In this document: piece after piece, positions 7,328-13,804 of the stretch | How the letters are laid out: every line of letters starts with the position of its first letter | How positions within the stretch are numbered: position 1 is the stretch's first letter | Assembly: GCA_020850915.1 (NCBI GenBank) | Contig: JADZDV010000140.1 | Coordinates: 1 to 21,714, forward strand | Length of the DNA stretch: 21,714 nt | Direction: 5' to 3' | DNA from: Chloroflexota bacterium | GTDB lineage: Bacteria > Chloroflexota > UBA6077 > JADZDV01 | The notes under the pieces: model-generated | Told to the model about the DNA's origin: nothing | Database searches by the model: none | The model's input: only the letters and a program-made list of their open reading frames with translations | Made by a program: the position numbers and the translations under genes

Positions 7328-8106
7328 CCCAGCCAGGACCAGCCAGAGAGGCGTCGCCCGCCTCGGTGGCGGTGGATCGGGCGCTCCAGATCCTCGAATG
7401 GATGGCCGAAGGCGAGGCTGGAGCGCGGAGCATCCGCGACATCGCCAGGTCGCTCGGCATGAGCAAGACCGCCGTCCACCGCTTGCTGGAGACCCTCGCC
7501 CAGCGCCGCTGGGTCATCCAGGACCAGGCTGGCAGCTACCGCCTCGGCACCCGAGCGCTCCACGTCGGCGCGGCGGTCCTGCGCCAGATCGATCTGCTCG
7601 GCGCAATCCGCCCCAGCGCCCTCCGCCTGCGGGACGCCACGCATGAGACGGTCTTCGCGACCGTCCTCGACGTCGGACAGCTCCTCATTGTGGACAAGTT
7701 CGAGAGCCCCAGCGCCCTGCGGTTCGCGCGCCCCATCGGCAGCCGGAGCATCGCGCACGCCAACGCGGCCGGCAAGGTCCTGCTGGCTGCCCTGCCGGAG
7801 TCTGAGCTGGAGGCCTATCTCGCCCAGCCGCTCGACGCGGCCACGCCCCGAACGATCACCGACGTGGCGGCGCTCCGCCGCGAGCTTGCTGATGTTCGGG
7901 CGCGGGGCTACGCATCGAACGACGAGGAGGGCATCCTCGGCGTCGTCTCCCTCGGCGCGGCCGTCCGCGACCACACCGGCGCCGCCGTAGCCGGCCTCAG
8001 CGTCTCCGGCCCGCGCGACCGCATGCGTCCCCAGATCACATCCCTGGTCGAAGCCCTCCTCGCCGCCGCTCACGAGGCGAGCGAAGCCCTGGGGTACCGA
8101 CGCTAG
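7324..8106 (+). CDS. IclR-family transcriptional regulator
   Basis: This 260-residue protein has an N-terminal winged helix-turn-helix (about 18-70: VDRALQILEWMAEG, then IRDIARSLGMSKTAVHRLLE) and a C-terminal IclR effector domain (about 85-255) including HANAAGKVLLAAL and RGYASNDEEGILGVVSLGAAV. IclR proteins bind small carbon compounds and control catabolic operons. The ATG overlaps the dipeptidase stop by 4 nt, so it is the last gene of the transporter-dipeptidase operon and probably controls it. No clear terminator follows; a weak 5-bp hairpin (GGGCG/CGCCC) lies at 8138-8150. Confidence 0.93.
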   Translation: MTQPGPAREASPASVAVDRALQILEWMAEGEAGARSIRDIARSLGMSKTAVHRLLETLAQRRWVIQDQAGSYRLGTRALHVGAAVLRQIDLLGAIRPSALRLRDATHETVFATVLDVGQLLIVDKFESPSALRFARPIGSRSIAHANAAGKVLLAALPESELEAYLAQPLDAATPRTITDVAALRRELADVRARGYASNDEEGILGVVSLGAAVRDHTGAAVAGLSVSGPRDRMRPQITSLVEALLAAAHEASEALGYRR

Positions 8107-8533
8107 ATTGCCAGGACCAGACAACCGGGGCGTATCAGGGCGATCCGCCCACCACCGGTATGGTCGCCCTGACGATGCTCCGCGGCAGGATTACCGCGCC
8201 CACGAACGCCGCCAGCGCGACGATCGTTCGTCGCTCGCTGGCGATCACCCCGCTCAGTCGGTCGCCCCTGCCAGAAGACGCTTCATCACCGAGCGTCCGC
8301 CAACTCCCCGCGCCCCTCGACGCTGCTGCATCGCCAGCGCTCCATCGCCTCGTCCCGAGAGGGCGAGCCCGGCGCCTCGGCCGGTGCCCCGAGCCTCCCA
8401 CGCCAGCGCGCTCTGCGACAAGTGCCCGCCAGCGCGCCTCCGTCCTCCGCGGCACAGACGACACCCTCGGCGGTGAAGACGTCGTCCCCGGCTGGACGCT
8501 CTCCGTCCGCGACCTCTTCGCTGACCGCTCCCC
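8107..8533. other. Gene-poor region after iclR
   Basis: No convincing gene is seen on either strand. Open frames exist because GC is high, but none shows a recognisable domain. A minus-strand stretch near 8135-8260 encodes a short hydrophobic segment (TIVALAAFVGAVILPRSIVR) without a supported start, which could be decayed membrane-protein sequence. The region ends in the heptamer array. Confidence 0.5.
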
Positions 8534-8580
8534 CCTTCACCCTTCACCCTTCACCCTTCACCCTTCACCCTTCACCCTTC
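8534..8580. repeat. Heptanucleotide tandem array (CCTTCAC)6 plus partial unit
   Basis: Six perfect CCTTCAC units run from 8534 to 8575, followed by CCTTC. The array supplies the stop codon (TCA on the plus strand, 8572-8574) of the minus-strand gene that follows. Degenerate copies of the same 7-mer occur at 10764-10784, so it seems to be a recurring short repeat of this genome. Confidence 0.95.
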
Positions 8581-8973
8581 CCCCCTCTCGACCTCCATCA
8601 GCGCCTTCAGTCCCAGGTGCATGATCGCCGCGCCGCCCAGCAGTACGCACGACTCCAGCGCCTCCAGGATCTCCTGCTTCGTGGCGCCAAGCTCGATCGC
8701 CCGCCTCATCCGCGGCACCAGTGTCCAGTGGTAGCCCTTGGAGGCCAGCAGGCAGATGGCGATCAGGCTCCTGTACTTCGGCTCCAGCGCCCGCTCGTAG
8801 CTCGGCGACCAGCAGTTCGCGCTCCACCGAGCGTACTCCTCCATGAAGTCCGGGTCCATCTCCGTGGCCCAGCGCCACTCCGAGACCTCCTGCCCACGTC
8901 CCCTGTTCATCGTGTCGATGATGCGCGCTGTCCGCGCCTCGCGGCTCTCCGCCGCCCGCTCCTCACCCGCCAC
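8572..8973 (-). CDS. Carboxymuconolactone decarboxylase-family (AhpD-like fold) protein
   Basis: This 133-residue helical protein matches the CMD family by WSPSYERALEPKYRSLIAI, then RRAIELGATKQEILEALE and the C-terminal GGAAIMHLGLKAL. Members include gamma-carboxymuconolactone decarboxylases and peroxidase-partner AhpD proteins; the CxxC of AhpD is absent (Cys109 sits in LESCVLL), so a peroxidase role is unlikely. GTG 8973 is chosen because GGGAGG (complement of 8981-8986) lies 7 nt upstream. A 7-bp inverted repeat (8996-9017) sits just before this site. The stop codon lies in the CCTTCAC array. The protein stands alone, with no aromatic pathway gene adjacent, so the substrate is unknown. Confidence 0.87.
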   Translation of the reverse strand: MAGEERAAESREARTARIIDTMNRGRGQEVSEWRWATEMDPDFMEEYARWSANCWSPSYERALEPKYRSLIAICLLASKGYHWTLVPRMRRAIELGATKQEILEALESCVLLGGAAIMHLGLKALMEVERGEG

Positions 8974-8995
8974 CGGTGGCCCTCCCGAAAAGATC

Positions 8996-9017
8996 GTCCG
9001 GCCCCATGGCGCCGGAC
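8996..9017. promoter_or_regulatory. Inverted repeat upstream of the CMD-family gene
   Basis: GTCCGGC and GCCGGAC pair perfectly around an 8-nt centre containing CCATGG. It lies 10 nt before the ribosome site of the minus-strand CMD gene and could be an operator or a leader hairpin. No promoter was recognised with it. Confidence 0.35.
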
Positions 9018-9047
9018 CGAACGAGGCACACAGTAGCGCTTCCCTGG

Positions 9048-9069
9048 CCCTCGCGAATAGCGGCGAGGG
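9048..9069 (-). terminator. Hairpin after the DUF4143 pseudogene
   Basis: CCCTCGC and GCGAGGG form a perfect 7-bp stem with an 8-nt loop, 3 nt past the pseudogene stop on the minus strand. There is no T tract, so termination is only inferred from position. Confidence 0.35.
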
Positions 9070-9072
9070 TCG

Positions 9073-9556
9073 TTATCGTCCGATCCAGTCGCCCACCGGT
9101 CGCCCGGAGAACTCGTCGAGCGGAATGCCGTCGCCTTCCCACCGGGAGCATGCGATCCGCTTGAACGCCCTCGGAACGCCCGTCTGCCTGCCAGCTCCGT
9201 CCTACGCCGGCCGCTCTTCACCTCGATCGCCCTCCATCGCCGCCCTGTCCGAACCACAAGGTCCACCTCGTGTCCACGGCCGCGCCAGTAGAACAGCTCG
9301 CATTCGCCCCGCCGCGGCGTTCGCCAGGTAGGCTCCGACACGCGACCCGACCAGTCGCCCCCCCCCACCGCTCGCCATCCGCGCGCCTCCACCAGGTCGA
9401 TTCCGAGCCGCGCGGACATCAGTGCCGTGTTGAGCACCTGCCGCGTCGGACTGGAGCCCCGTTGACGCACCGCCTCCCCCGCGAACTTCGGCAGGCCGGT
9501 CACCATCTCGCCGCTCCCAGCAGCTCCAGGTAGTGGGCGAGCGTCGTCGCGGGCGC
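9073..9556 (-). pseudogene. Decayed 3' part of a DUF4143 (AAA-type ATP-binding) protein gene
   Basis: Minus-strand pieces in different frames add up to the C-terminal half of a DUF4143 protein: TLAHYLELLG (about 9527-9556), then MVTGLPKFAGEAVRQRGSSP to FYWRGRGHEVDLVV and RAIEVKSGRR, then EGDGIPLDEF to VGDWIGR and TAA (9075-9073). A base seems lost after LELLG, and a base gained in the GGGAAGG before EGDG. The N-terminal ATPase domain with Walker motifs is missing altogether. Intact relatives are cytoplasmic P-loop proteins with a nuclease-like C terminus and poorly known function. It is a dead gene and points to relaxed constraint in this region. Confidence 0.8.
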
Positions 9557-9683
9557 CGTCACGAACTTCACCCGCGGCCTCTCCCGCGCGTCGAGCCGTC
9601 TCGGCGTCAGTCCCGGCCGCGCGTGCCTCTCGTCGCCAGGCACCGCCCAGCCACCGCTGCCGACGCAGACGATTTCGAGGTGC

Positions 9684-9712
9684 TTGACGTCAGTTTCGAA
9701 TCAGCGTACAGT
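9684..9712 (+). promoter_or_regulatory. Promoter of the cysteine-rich protein gene
   Basis: TTGACG and TACAGT are spaced by exactly 17 nt. Transcription should begin near 9719, giving a leader of about 57 nt to the ATG at 9777. TTG 9684 could be read as a start codon but belongs to the -35 box. Confidence 0.6.
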
Positions 9713-9776
9713 AGCGAGGGCGGGCGGTGGAGCTTCGCCGGGCGTGTGTGATGCATGCCTGGGTGGGGAGGCGGCC

Positions 9777-10463
9777 ATGGGAGACCTGCTGGACCGGATC
9801 GCTCGCGTGGCGGCGAGTTCGATCCCGCGACGCCGAGCGGTGGGACTGATTGCTGGCGCGATCGGGGGGGCGTTGCTGAACGGCGTTCGGCCGGGGCGCG
9901 TGGCAGCCGGGCCGGGGCCCCGCCCGCTGGCCGTGACCTGCCCGAGGAGGGAGCGGGGCGGGGTCCACACCTGCGCGACCGCCCAGGAGTGCTGCGGCAC
10001 GCAGCTCTGCTGCAACGGCGCGACGCCGGCCTGCTGCGCCGGCGGGACGGCCTGCTGCGCCACGAAGCAGGCCTGCTGCGGCGATACTTGCTGCACCGGC
10101 GCGGCCCCCGTCTGCTGTCCCGGGAAGGATGTCTGCTGCGCAACACAGAAGGAATGCTGTGGCAAGCTGTGCTGCACCGGGGACAACACGGCCTGCTGCC
10201 CTGGCAAGGAGGCCTGCTGCGGGACGAAGGAAGCGTGCTGCGGCAGGCTGTGCTGCACCGGGGACGACAAGGTCTGCTGTCCCGGCAAGGGCGCCTGTTG
10301 CGGCAAGCGCGAGGAGTGCTGCGGCAGTCTGTGCTGCAAGGCGCCCAACGGTGTCTGCTGTCCCGGCAAGGGGGCGTGCTGTCCCACGCCACAGCAGTGC
10401 TGCGGCAACCGCTGCTGCCAGCAGGGTGAGCGCTGCGTGAGGGGTCAGTGCGTCCACGGCTGA
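9777..10463 (+). CDS. Secreted protein with Cys-Cys tandem repeats
   Basis: The 228-residue product has 48 Cys, 44 of them in 22 adjacent CC pairs between residues 72 and 214. A repeat of about 27 residues recurs five times and starts a sixth: CCGxLCCTGxxxxCCPGKxxCC plus a five-residue link, giving CC spacings of 3, 6, 5 and 5. The N terminus (SIPRRRAVGLIAGAIGGALL, then RVAAG) looks like a Tat leader, so export as a folded, metal- or disulfide-loaded protein is plausible. ATG 9777 follows GGGGAGG at 5 nt; a reading from TTG 9684 would overlap the promoter. The pattern recalls granulin-like CC modules and Cys-rich exported proteins of Chloroflexota, but no function is known to me. Confidence 0.85.
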   Translation: MGDLLDRIARVAASSIPRRRAVGLIAGAIGGALLNGVRPGRVAAGPGPRPLAVTCPRRERGGVHTCATAQECCGTQLCCNGATPACCAGGTACCATKQACCGDTCCTGAAPVCCPGKDVCCATQKECCGKLCCTGDNTACCPGKEACCGTKEACCGRLCCTGDDKVCCPGKGACCGKREECCGSLCCKAPNGVCCPGKGACCPTPQQCCGNRCCQQGERCVRGQCVHG

Positions 10464-10496
10464 GCGGCTCCGCCCTCCCACGATCGTCCTGAGCCT

Positions 10497-10530
10497 GGCG
10501 GACCCGGCTGCCGACGCAGCCGGGTCCGCC
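10497..10530 (+). terminator. Strong hairpin after the cysteine-rich gene
   Basis: A perfect 15-bp stem (GGCGGACCCGGCTGC and its complement) with a CGAC loop lies 34 nt past the stop. There is no clear T run (CATGGTTGCC follows), but position and stability fit a terminator in a GC-rich genome. Confidence 0.65.
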
Positions 10531-10633
10531 CATGGTTGCCTCCTTGCACGGTGCGGTACGGTAGCTGCATCGCCCGGTCGTTCGATCGACGTCCTCCGGC
10601 GATCCTGGACCTCTCACTTCCGGGAGCAGCCTG

Positions 10634-10717
10634 ATGTCCCTGCCGGCTCGCCGCCTCGCCGGCCCCCTCATCGACGAAGCCAACCAGCTCGTCACCGTCC
10701 TGACCTCAATCGTCTAG
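10634..10717 (+). pseudogene. 27-residue mini-ORF resembling the end of a four-helix-bundle (IVS) protein
   Basis: ATG 10634 follows GGGAG at 10622-10626 and ends at TAG 10717. The last 16 residues, LIDEANQLVTVLTSIV, look like the C-terminal helix of the small four-helix-bundle proteins linked to 23S intervening sequences. The rest of such a protein (about 100 residues) is missing upstream in all frames, so this is either a fossil or an unrelated small peptide. Resemblance is from memory and short. Confidence 0.35.
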
Positions 10718-10763
10718 CCCACTCGCGCAGAAAGGGAGTAACCTCCCACACCTCGCCGCCTCG

Positions 10764-10784
10764 TTCACTCTTCACCCTTCCCCC
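10764..10784. repeat. Degenerate heptamer repeat (TTCACTC TTCACCC TTCCCCC)
   Basis: Three 7-mers related to the array at 8534-8580 lie just before the ribosome site of the phosphotriesterase-like gene. The 3' part TTCACCCTTCCCC followed by C-rich sequence matches the end of the longer array almost exactly. Confidence 0.7.
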
Positions 10785-10797
10785 TCGGAGGCCGACC

Positions 10798-11856
10798 ATG
10801 CCAGACGCCATCACCGTCCGCGGCCCCATCGCTCCTGACCAGCTCGGCGTCACCATGACCCACACCCATGTCCTCTTCGACCTGACGCCCATCTTCGTCA
10901 TGCCCGACGAGGCCTCCCGCCGCGGCCTCGCCCTCGCCCCCCTCGCCTTGGAGAACCTGGGCGCCATTCGGCGGGACGCCGTCGCCAACCGCGACAACCT
11001 CCAGCACCTCGACGTCGACGCCGCCATCCGCGAGGTCAGCCGCTTCAAGCAGCTTGGCGGCGGCACTCTGGTCGAGGTCTCGCCCCGCGGCCTCGCCCGC
11101 GACCCGATCGGCCTGCTCCAGGTCTCCAACGCCACCGGCGTCAACCTCGTCTGCTGCACTGGCCTCTACGTTGGCCTTTCCCACCCCCCCTTCGTCCCCC
11201 GCTCGAGCGTGGATGAGCTGGCCGCGATGATGGTGGCCGACCTCACCCGCGGCATTGGCGAGACGGGCATCCGCGCTGGTGTCATCAAGATAGCCATGGG
11301 CAACGGCCAGGGCCGCCCCTTCGTCGACGACAACGAGGAGAAGGCGTTCCGCGCGGCTATCCGCGCCCACGCCGAGACGAACGCCGCCCTGGTCATCCAC
11401 CCCTCGCGGCCCTACACCGACCGCCACTGGGACACCTACTTCGACCTGGTCCAGCAGAACGGCGGCAAGCTCGAGAAATGCGTCGCCTCCCACGTCGAGT
11501 TCATCGCGCGGGACGTGGACTACCAGAAGTCCCTGCTCAACCGCGGCGCCAACCTCGCCTACGACCAGTTCGGCGGCGAGGAGTACTCCGCCAGCCGCGG
11601 CCCGGCCTTCGACGCCGGCTACCCGTCAGATCGCGAGCGTCTGCTGGGCGTCAGCGCCCTGGTCCACGCCGGCTACGCCGGCCAGGTCGTCCTCTCCAAC
11701 GAGGTGGCGTTCAAGACCAACTACGAGTCGTTCGGCGGCCAGGGCTACGGCCACATCCTCCGCAACATCGTCCCCGAGCTACGCGCCCTCGGCGCCACCA
11801 CGGAGCAGATCGAGACTATGCTCATCGCCAATCCCGCCCGCCTGCTGCCGTTCTAA
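10798..11856 (+). CDS. Phosphotriesterase-family metal-dependent hydrolase
   Basis: This 352-residue TIM-barrel protein belongs to the amidohydrolase superfamily, phosphotriesterase branch; relatives hydrolyse lactones, phosphotriesters or amides with two metals. The N-terminal metal motif is HTHV (His22, His24). The bridging Lys is probably Lys164 in GVIKIAMGNG, with His201 (VIHPS) and His232 (ASHVE) following. The catalytic Asp position after strand 8 reads LSNEV, so Glu302 appears to replace Asp, which is unusual. ATG 10798 follows GGAGG (10787-10791). It has no close operon partner: the next plus-strand gene lies far downstream and its neighbour is convergent. Natural substrate cannot be inferred; lactonase or phosphotriesterase-like activity are both possible. 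Confidence 0.9.
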   Translation: MPDAITVRGPIAPDQLGVTMTHTHVLFDLTPIFVMPDEASRRGLALAPLALENLGAIRRDAVANRDNLQHLDVDAAIREVSRFKQLGGGTLVEVSPRGLARDPIGLLQVSNATGVNLVCCTGLYVGLSHPPFVPRSSVDELAAMMVADLTRGIGETGIRAGVIKIAMGNGQGRPFVDDNEEKAFRAAIRAHAETNAALVIHPSRPYTDRHWDTYFDLVQQNGGKLEKCVASHVEFIARDVDYQKSLLNRGANLAYDQFGGEEYSASRGPAFDAGYPSDRERLLGVSALVHAGYAGQVVLSNEVAFKTNYESFGGQGYGHILRNIVPELRALGATTEQIETMLIANPARLLPF

Positions 11857-12114
11857 CCTTCTCCCCCCAGCGGAGGGAGGTCGGGTGGGGGCTCCCTCCC
11901 GGGGACTTTGCTCGGCGGGGGAGCTAGCGTCGGCCCGGCGCGGAGCCCCCTCTGTCATTCGGCTCGCTCACCGGCGCGGAGCCTGTCTCTGACGCCTTTT
12001 CGCGTCGTCGCGTGAGCCCCTCCGTCCGACTCCCTTCCCACGAGCACTCCGTTGACGCGGATGGTCCAGGCGTGCGGGTTGTCGTCCCGCCGTCAGCCCG
12101 ACACGCCTGCCTGG
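11857..12114. other. Convergent intergenic region with hairpin and short repeats
   Basis: This lies between the ends of the phosphotriesterase-like and triple-Rid genes. GGAGGGAG (11872-11879) and CTCCCTCC (11892-11899) can form an 8-bp stem that may terminate transcription. CCGGCGCGGAGCC occurs twice within 11930-11990. One minus-strand frame from about 12090 down to 11960 stays open but lacks a supported start and is not recognised. Confidence 0.5.
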
Positions 12115-13458
12115 TTACTCCCTACCGGGCAATCGGGCTATCGCATCCACCTTCACGGCCACACGCTGATCGCGATCGACCGACGGCATCGCAAGCGTCA
12201 GGCTGGCCGGCAGCTCGCCGAGCTGCGAGGCGGCCGCTCGCTCTACGTCGGCCAGGTCTCCGAAGTCCCGCGTGTAGAGATGGAGCTTCAGCAGGTCGTC
12301 TGCCGTGGCTCCCTGGCTCTCGAGGACGATCTTCAGCTCCTGGAAAGCGCCCCAGGCCTGCTGAGCGGCCGGGCTCACAGCGTAGGGCCGGCCGGGCTGG
12401 AGTGGCGAACCGGTGGTTCCGGTTCTTCCGGAGATGAACAGCAGCGGGCCCGCCCGCACGGCCAGCGGGCCGTGGGTCGGCGAGGTCAGCCCGCCGGCTT
12501 GCATGATCGCTTCCTTGCGCCAGCTCCCGGCGCCCGGGGCGAGAGCAACGACGTCGATCTCCAGCAGCGTATCCGTGGTGCGACCCAGATCCGCCGTCTG
12601 GAGGACGGTGCAGGCTGCCGCCTGGCTGGGATCCGGGAAGAAGTGGCGGCGGACTCGCTCCACGCAGGGGAAATGGTGGAGGTGGCGAATCCAGATCGTC
12701 TCCTTGAGAATCTGTTCGAGCGAGCTGCCGGCTTCCTCCAGGATCGTCTTCAGGTTGCTGTAGATCGCCCAGGTCTGCGCGAGCGCGGGCCCCTCACGGC
12801 GGTCGAGGTGCTTATTGCCAGTGGCCAGGAAGCTGGCGTCAGCCGGCAGGTCCTCGATCTGATAGACCGCCTCGCGGGTCTTCGGATCGTACGCCGTCTG
12901 CCCCGCTGGCCAGACGAGCTGCCCGGCCTGGAGGGCAACGGAGTAGTGGGCCGGTGGGGCGATGCTGGAGCGGACCGGTACCTTTCGAACATCCGGCAGG
13001 TCGGCGTCGGGCACGATGGCGAGCGCGTCGATCATCAGGCGTACGTCGGGGTGCAGCCCGTGCCCGGCCATCTCCAGCACGGTCGAGGCCGGTGGGTGCT
13101 CTACCAGGAAGACGGCCCGCGTACGCTCCATGCCCGGGAACTCGTCCAGGTCGCGGAAGAACGTGTTGGTGCGCACGAGATGGTCCAGCGTGGCGCCGTG
13201 TGGCTCGAGCAGCCGACGGATGTTCTCGTAGATCTGCCAGGTCTGCGCGGTGATCGGCCACTCCAGGTCGTCGATGAAATGGTGCGCCGCGATCTGCTCT
13301 CGTGCCGAGGCGCTCAGGTCGTCCGGGCCAGCCACGATGCGCCCGGTGTCCGGGTTGAGCGCCACCTGACCCGAGATGTGGAGAACTGGCCCGGACCGTG
13401 TCACTTCGGCGGGATGCCCTGCCAGGGCGTCAGTCGGCCCGATGCGTATGCGGTTCAC
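12115..13458 (-). CDS. Three-domain RidA/YjgF-like (Rid superfamily) fusion protein
   Basis: The 447-residue product contains three consecutive Rid-type domains, roughly 10-150, 165-307 and 330-443. Each shows the fold's repeated signature: a strand such as VLHISGQVAL, LVWPAGQTAY or LLFISGRTGT; a helix such as TWQIYENIRRLLEPHGATLD or TWAIYSNLKTILEEAGSSLE; and a C-terminal strand such as RLMIDALAIV. Rid proteins are usually about 130 residues and form trimers, so this fusion could supply the three subunits in one chain. The Arg that RidA uses to hydrolyse imines, expected in a P-x-R-S segment, is replaced in all three (PPASTV, AAACTV, LPASLT). GTG 13458 has GGGAGGGG just upstream. It is divergent from the liv operon. 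Confidence 0.88.
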   Translation of the reverse strand: MNRIRIGPTDALAGHPAEVTRSGPVLHISGQVALNPDTGRIVAGPDDLSASAREQIAAHHFIDDLEWPITAQTWQIYENIRRLLEPHGATLDHLVRTNTFFRDLDEFPGMERTRAVFLVEHPPASTVLEMAGHGLHPDVRLMIDALAIVPDADLPDVRKVPVRSSIAPPAHYSVALQAGQLVWPAGQTAYDPKTREAVYQIEDLPADASFLATGNKHLDRREGPALAQTWAIYSNLKTILEEAGSSLEQILKETIWIRHLHHFPCVERVRRHFFPDPSQAAACTVLQTADLGRTTDTLLEIDVVALAPGAGSWRKEAIMQAGGLTSPTHGPLAVRAGPLLFISGRTGTTGSPLQPGRPYAVSPAAQQAWGAFQELKIVLESQGATADDLLKLHLYTRDFGDLADVERAAASQLGELPASLTLAMPSVDRDQRVAVKVDAIARLPGRE

Positions 13459-13543
13459 GTCCCCTCCCTCTTCCCATGCTGCTGCACGACGTCCGCGGTC
13501 GGCGTGGGCGGATCCCGCGCCCGCGGCAATGCCCACGCCTCAC

Positions 13544-13572
13544 AGTGTAGGAACGTGCACGACGCCTCGCAA
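13544..13572 (-). promoter_or_regulatory. Promoter of the upstream triple-Rid gene
   Basis: On the minus strand TTGCGA (13572-13567) and TACACT (13549-13544) are separated by exactly 17 nt. Transcription would start near 13537, about 79 nt before GTG 13458. The spacer contains the palindrome CGTGCACG (13554-13561). The -35 box is back to back with the liv -35, 30 nt away. Confidence 0.55.
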
Positions 13573-13602
13573 GCGGGGGTTCGCCCCGGAGCTGCGTGTT
13601 TG

Positions 13603-13631
13603 TTGACAATCACCGGGCCCGGTCCGATACT
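13603..13631 (+). promoter_or_regulatory. Promoter of the liv-type operon with palindromic spacer
   Basis: TTGACA and GATACT are separated by exactly 17 nt, with a start expected near 13638. The spacer contains the perfect 12-bp palindrome ACCGGGCCCGGT (13612-13623), well placed for a repressor or a spacer-distorting activator. No regulator gene is adjacent; the nearest one is the IclR gene at 7324. Confidence 0.7.
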
Positions 13632-13637
13632 GTCCTC

Positions 13638-13804
13638 ACTCAGAGACGAAGGATCCCGCCGCGGTCGACGCGGTCGCTGGCGCGGTGGGTGGAGCCTGCC
13701 CGAAGCGGGCGCGCTTCGTTGGGACGAAGCTCTCGGAAGTGGAGGACGGCGGCTAGAGGCTAGAACGCGGGTTGCGTCGCGGCATGGACTGAAGGAGTAT
13801 GGCG
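13638..13804 (+). promoter_or_regulatory. Structured leader of the liv-type operon
   Basis: About 167 nt separate the predicted start from the first gene. Two adjacent hairpins are visible: GCCCG-AAG-CGGGC (13698-13710) and GCTTCGT-TGGG-ACGAAGC (13713-13730). A direct repeat GGCTAGA-GGCTAGA follows (13751-13764). No known riboswitch consensus was recognised and no T-box sequence is present. Confidence 0.4.

Noticed and set aside
8135..8464. Minus-strand frame of 109 codons with a hydrophobic end
   Set aside because: There is no ribosome site and no recognisable family; only the last 30 or so residues look membrane-like, so I list it as possible decay and not a gene.
8534..8580. CRISPR-like array
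   Set aside because: Units are 7 bp and contiguous with no spacers, so this is a simple tandem repeat. The 56-bp duplication also has no spacer.
9690..10481. Two long minus-strand frames opposite the cysteine-rich gene
   Set aside because: Their regular Gln/Pro or Ala/Gly periodicity mirrors the CC repeats of the plus strand. The plus strand has promoter, ribosome site, export leader and terminator.
13638..13804. T-box or known amino-acid riboswitch before livK
   Set aside because: Hairpins are present, but the T-box sequence (TGGNACCGCG-like) is absent and no other known consensus was recognised.
13799..13804. livK start at ATG 13799
   Set aside because: The GAAGGAG site would be only 1 nt from this ATG; ATG 13805 has the normal 7-nt spacing.
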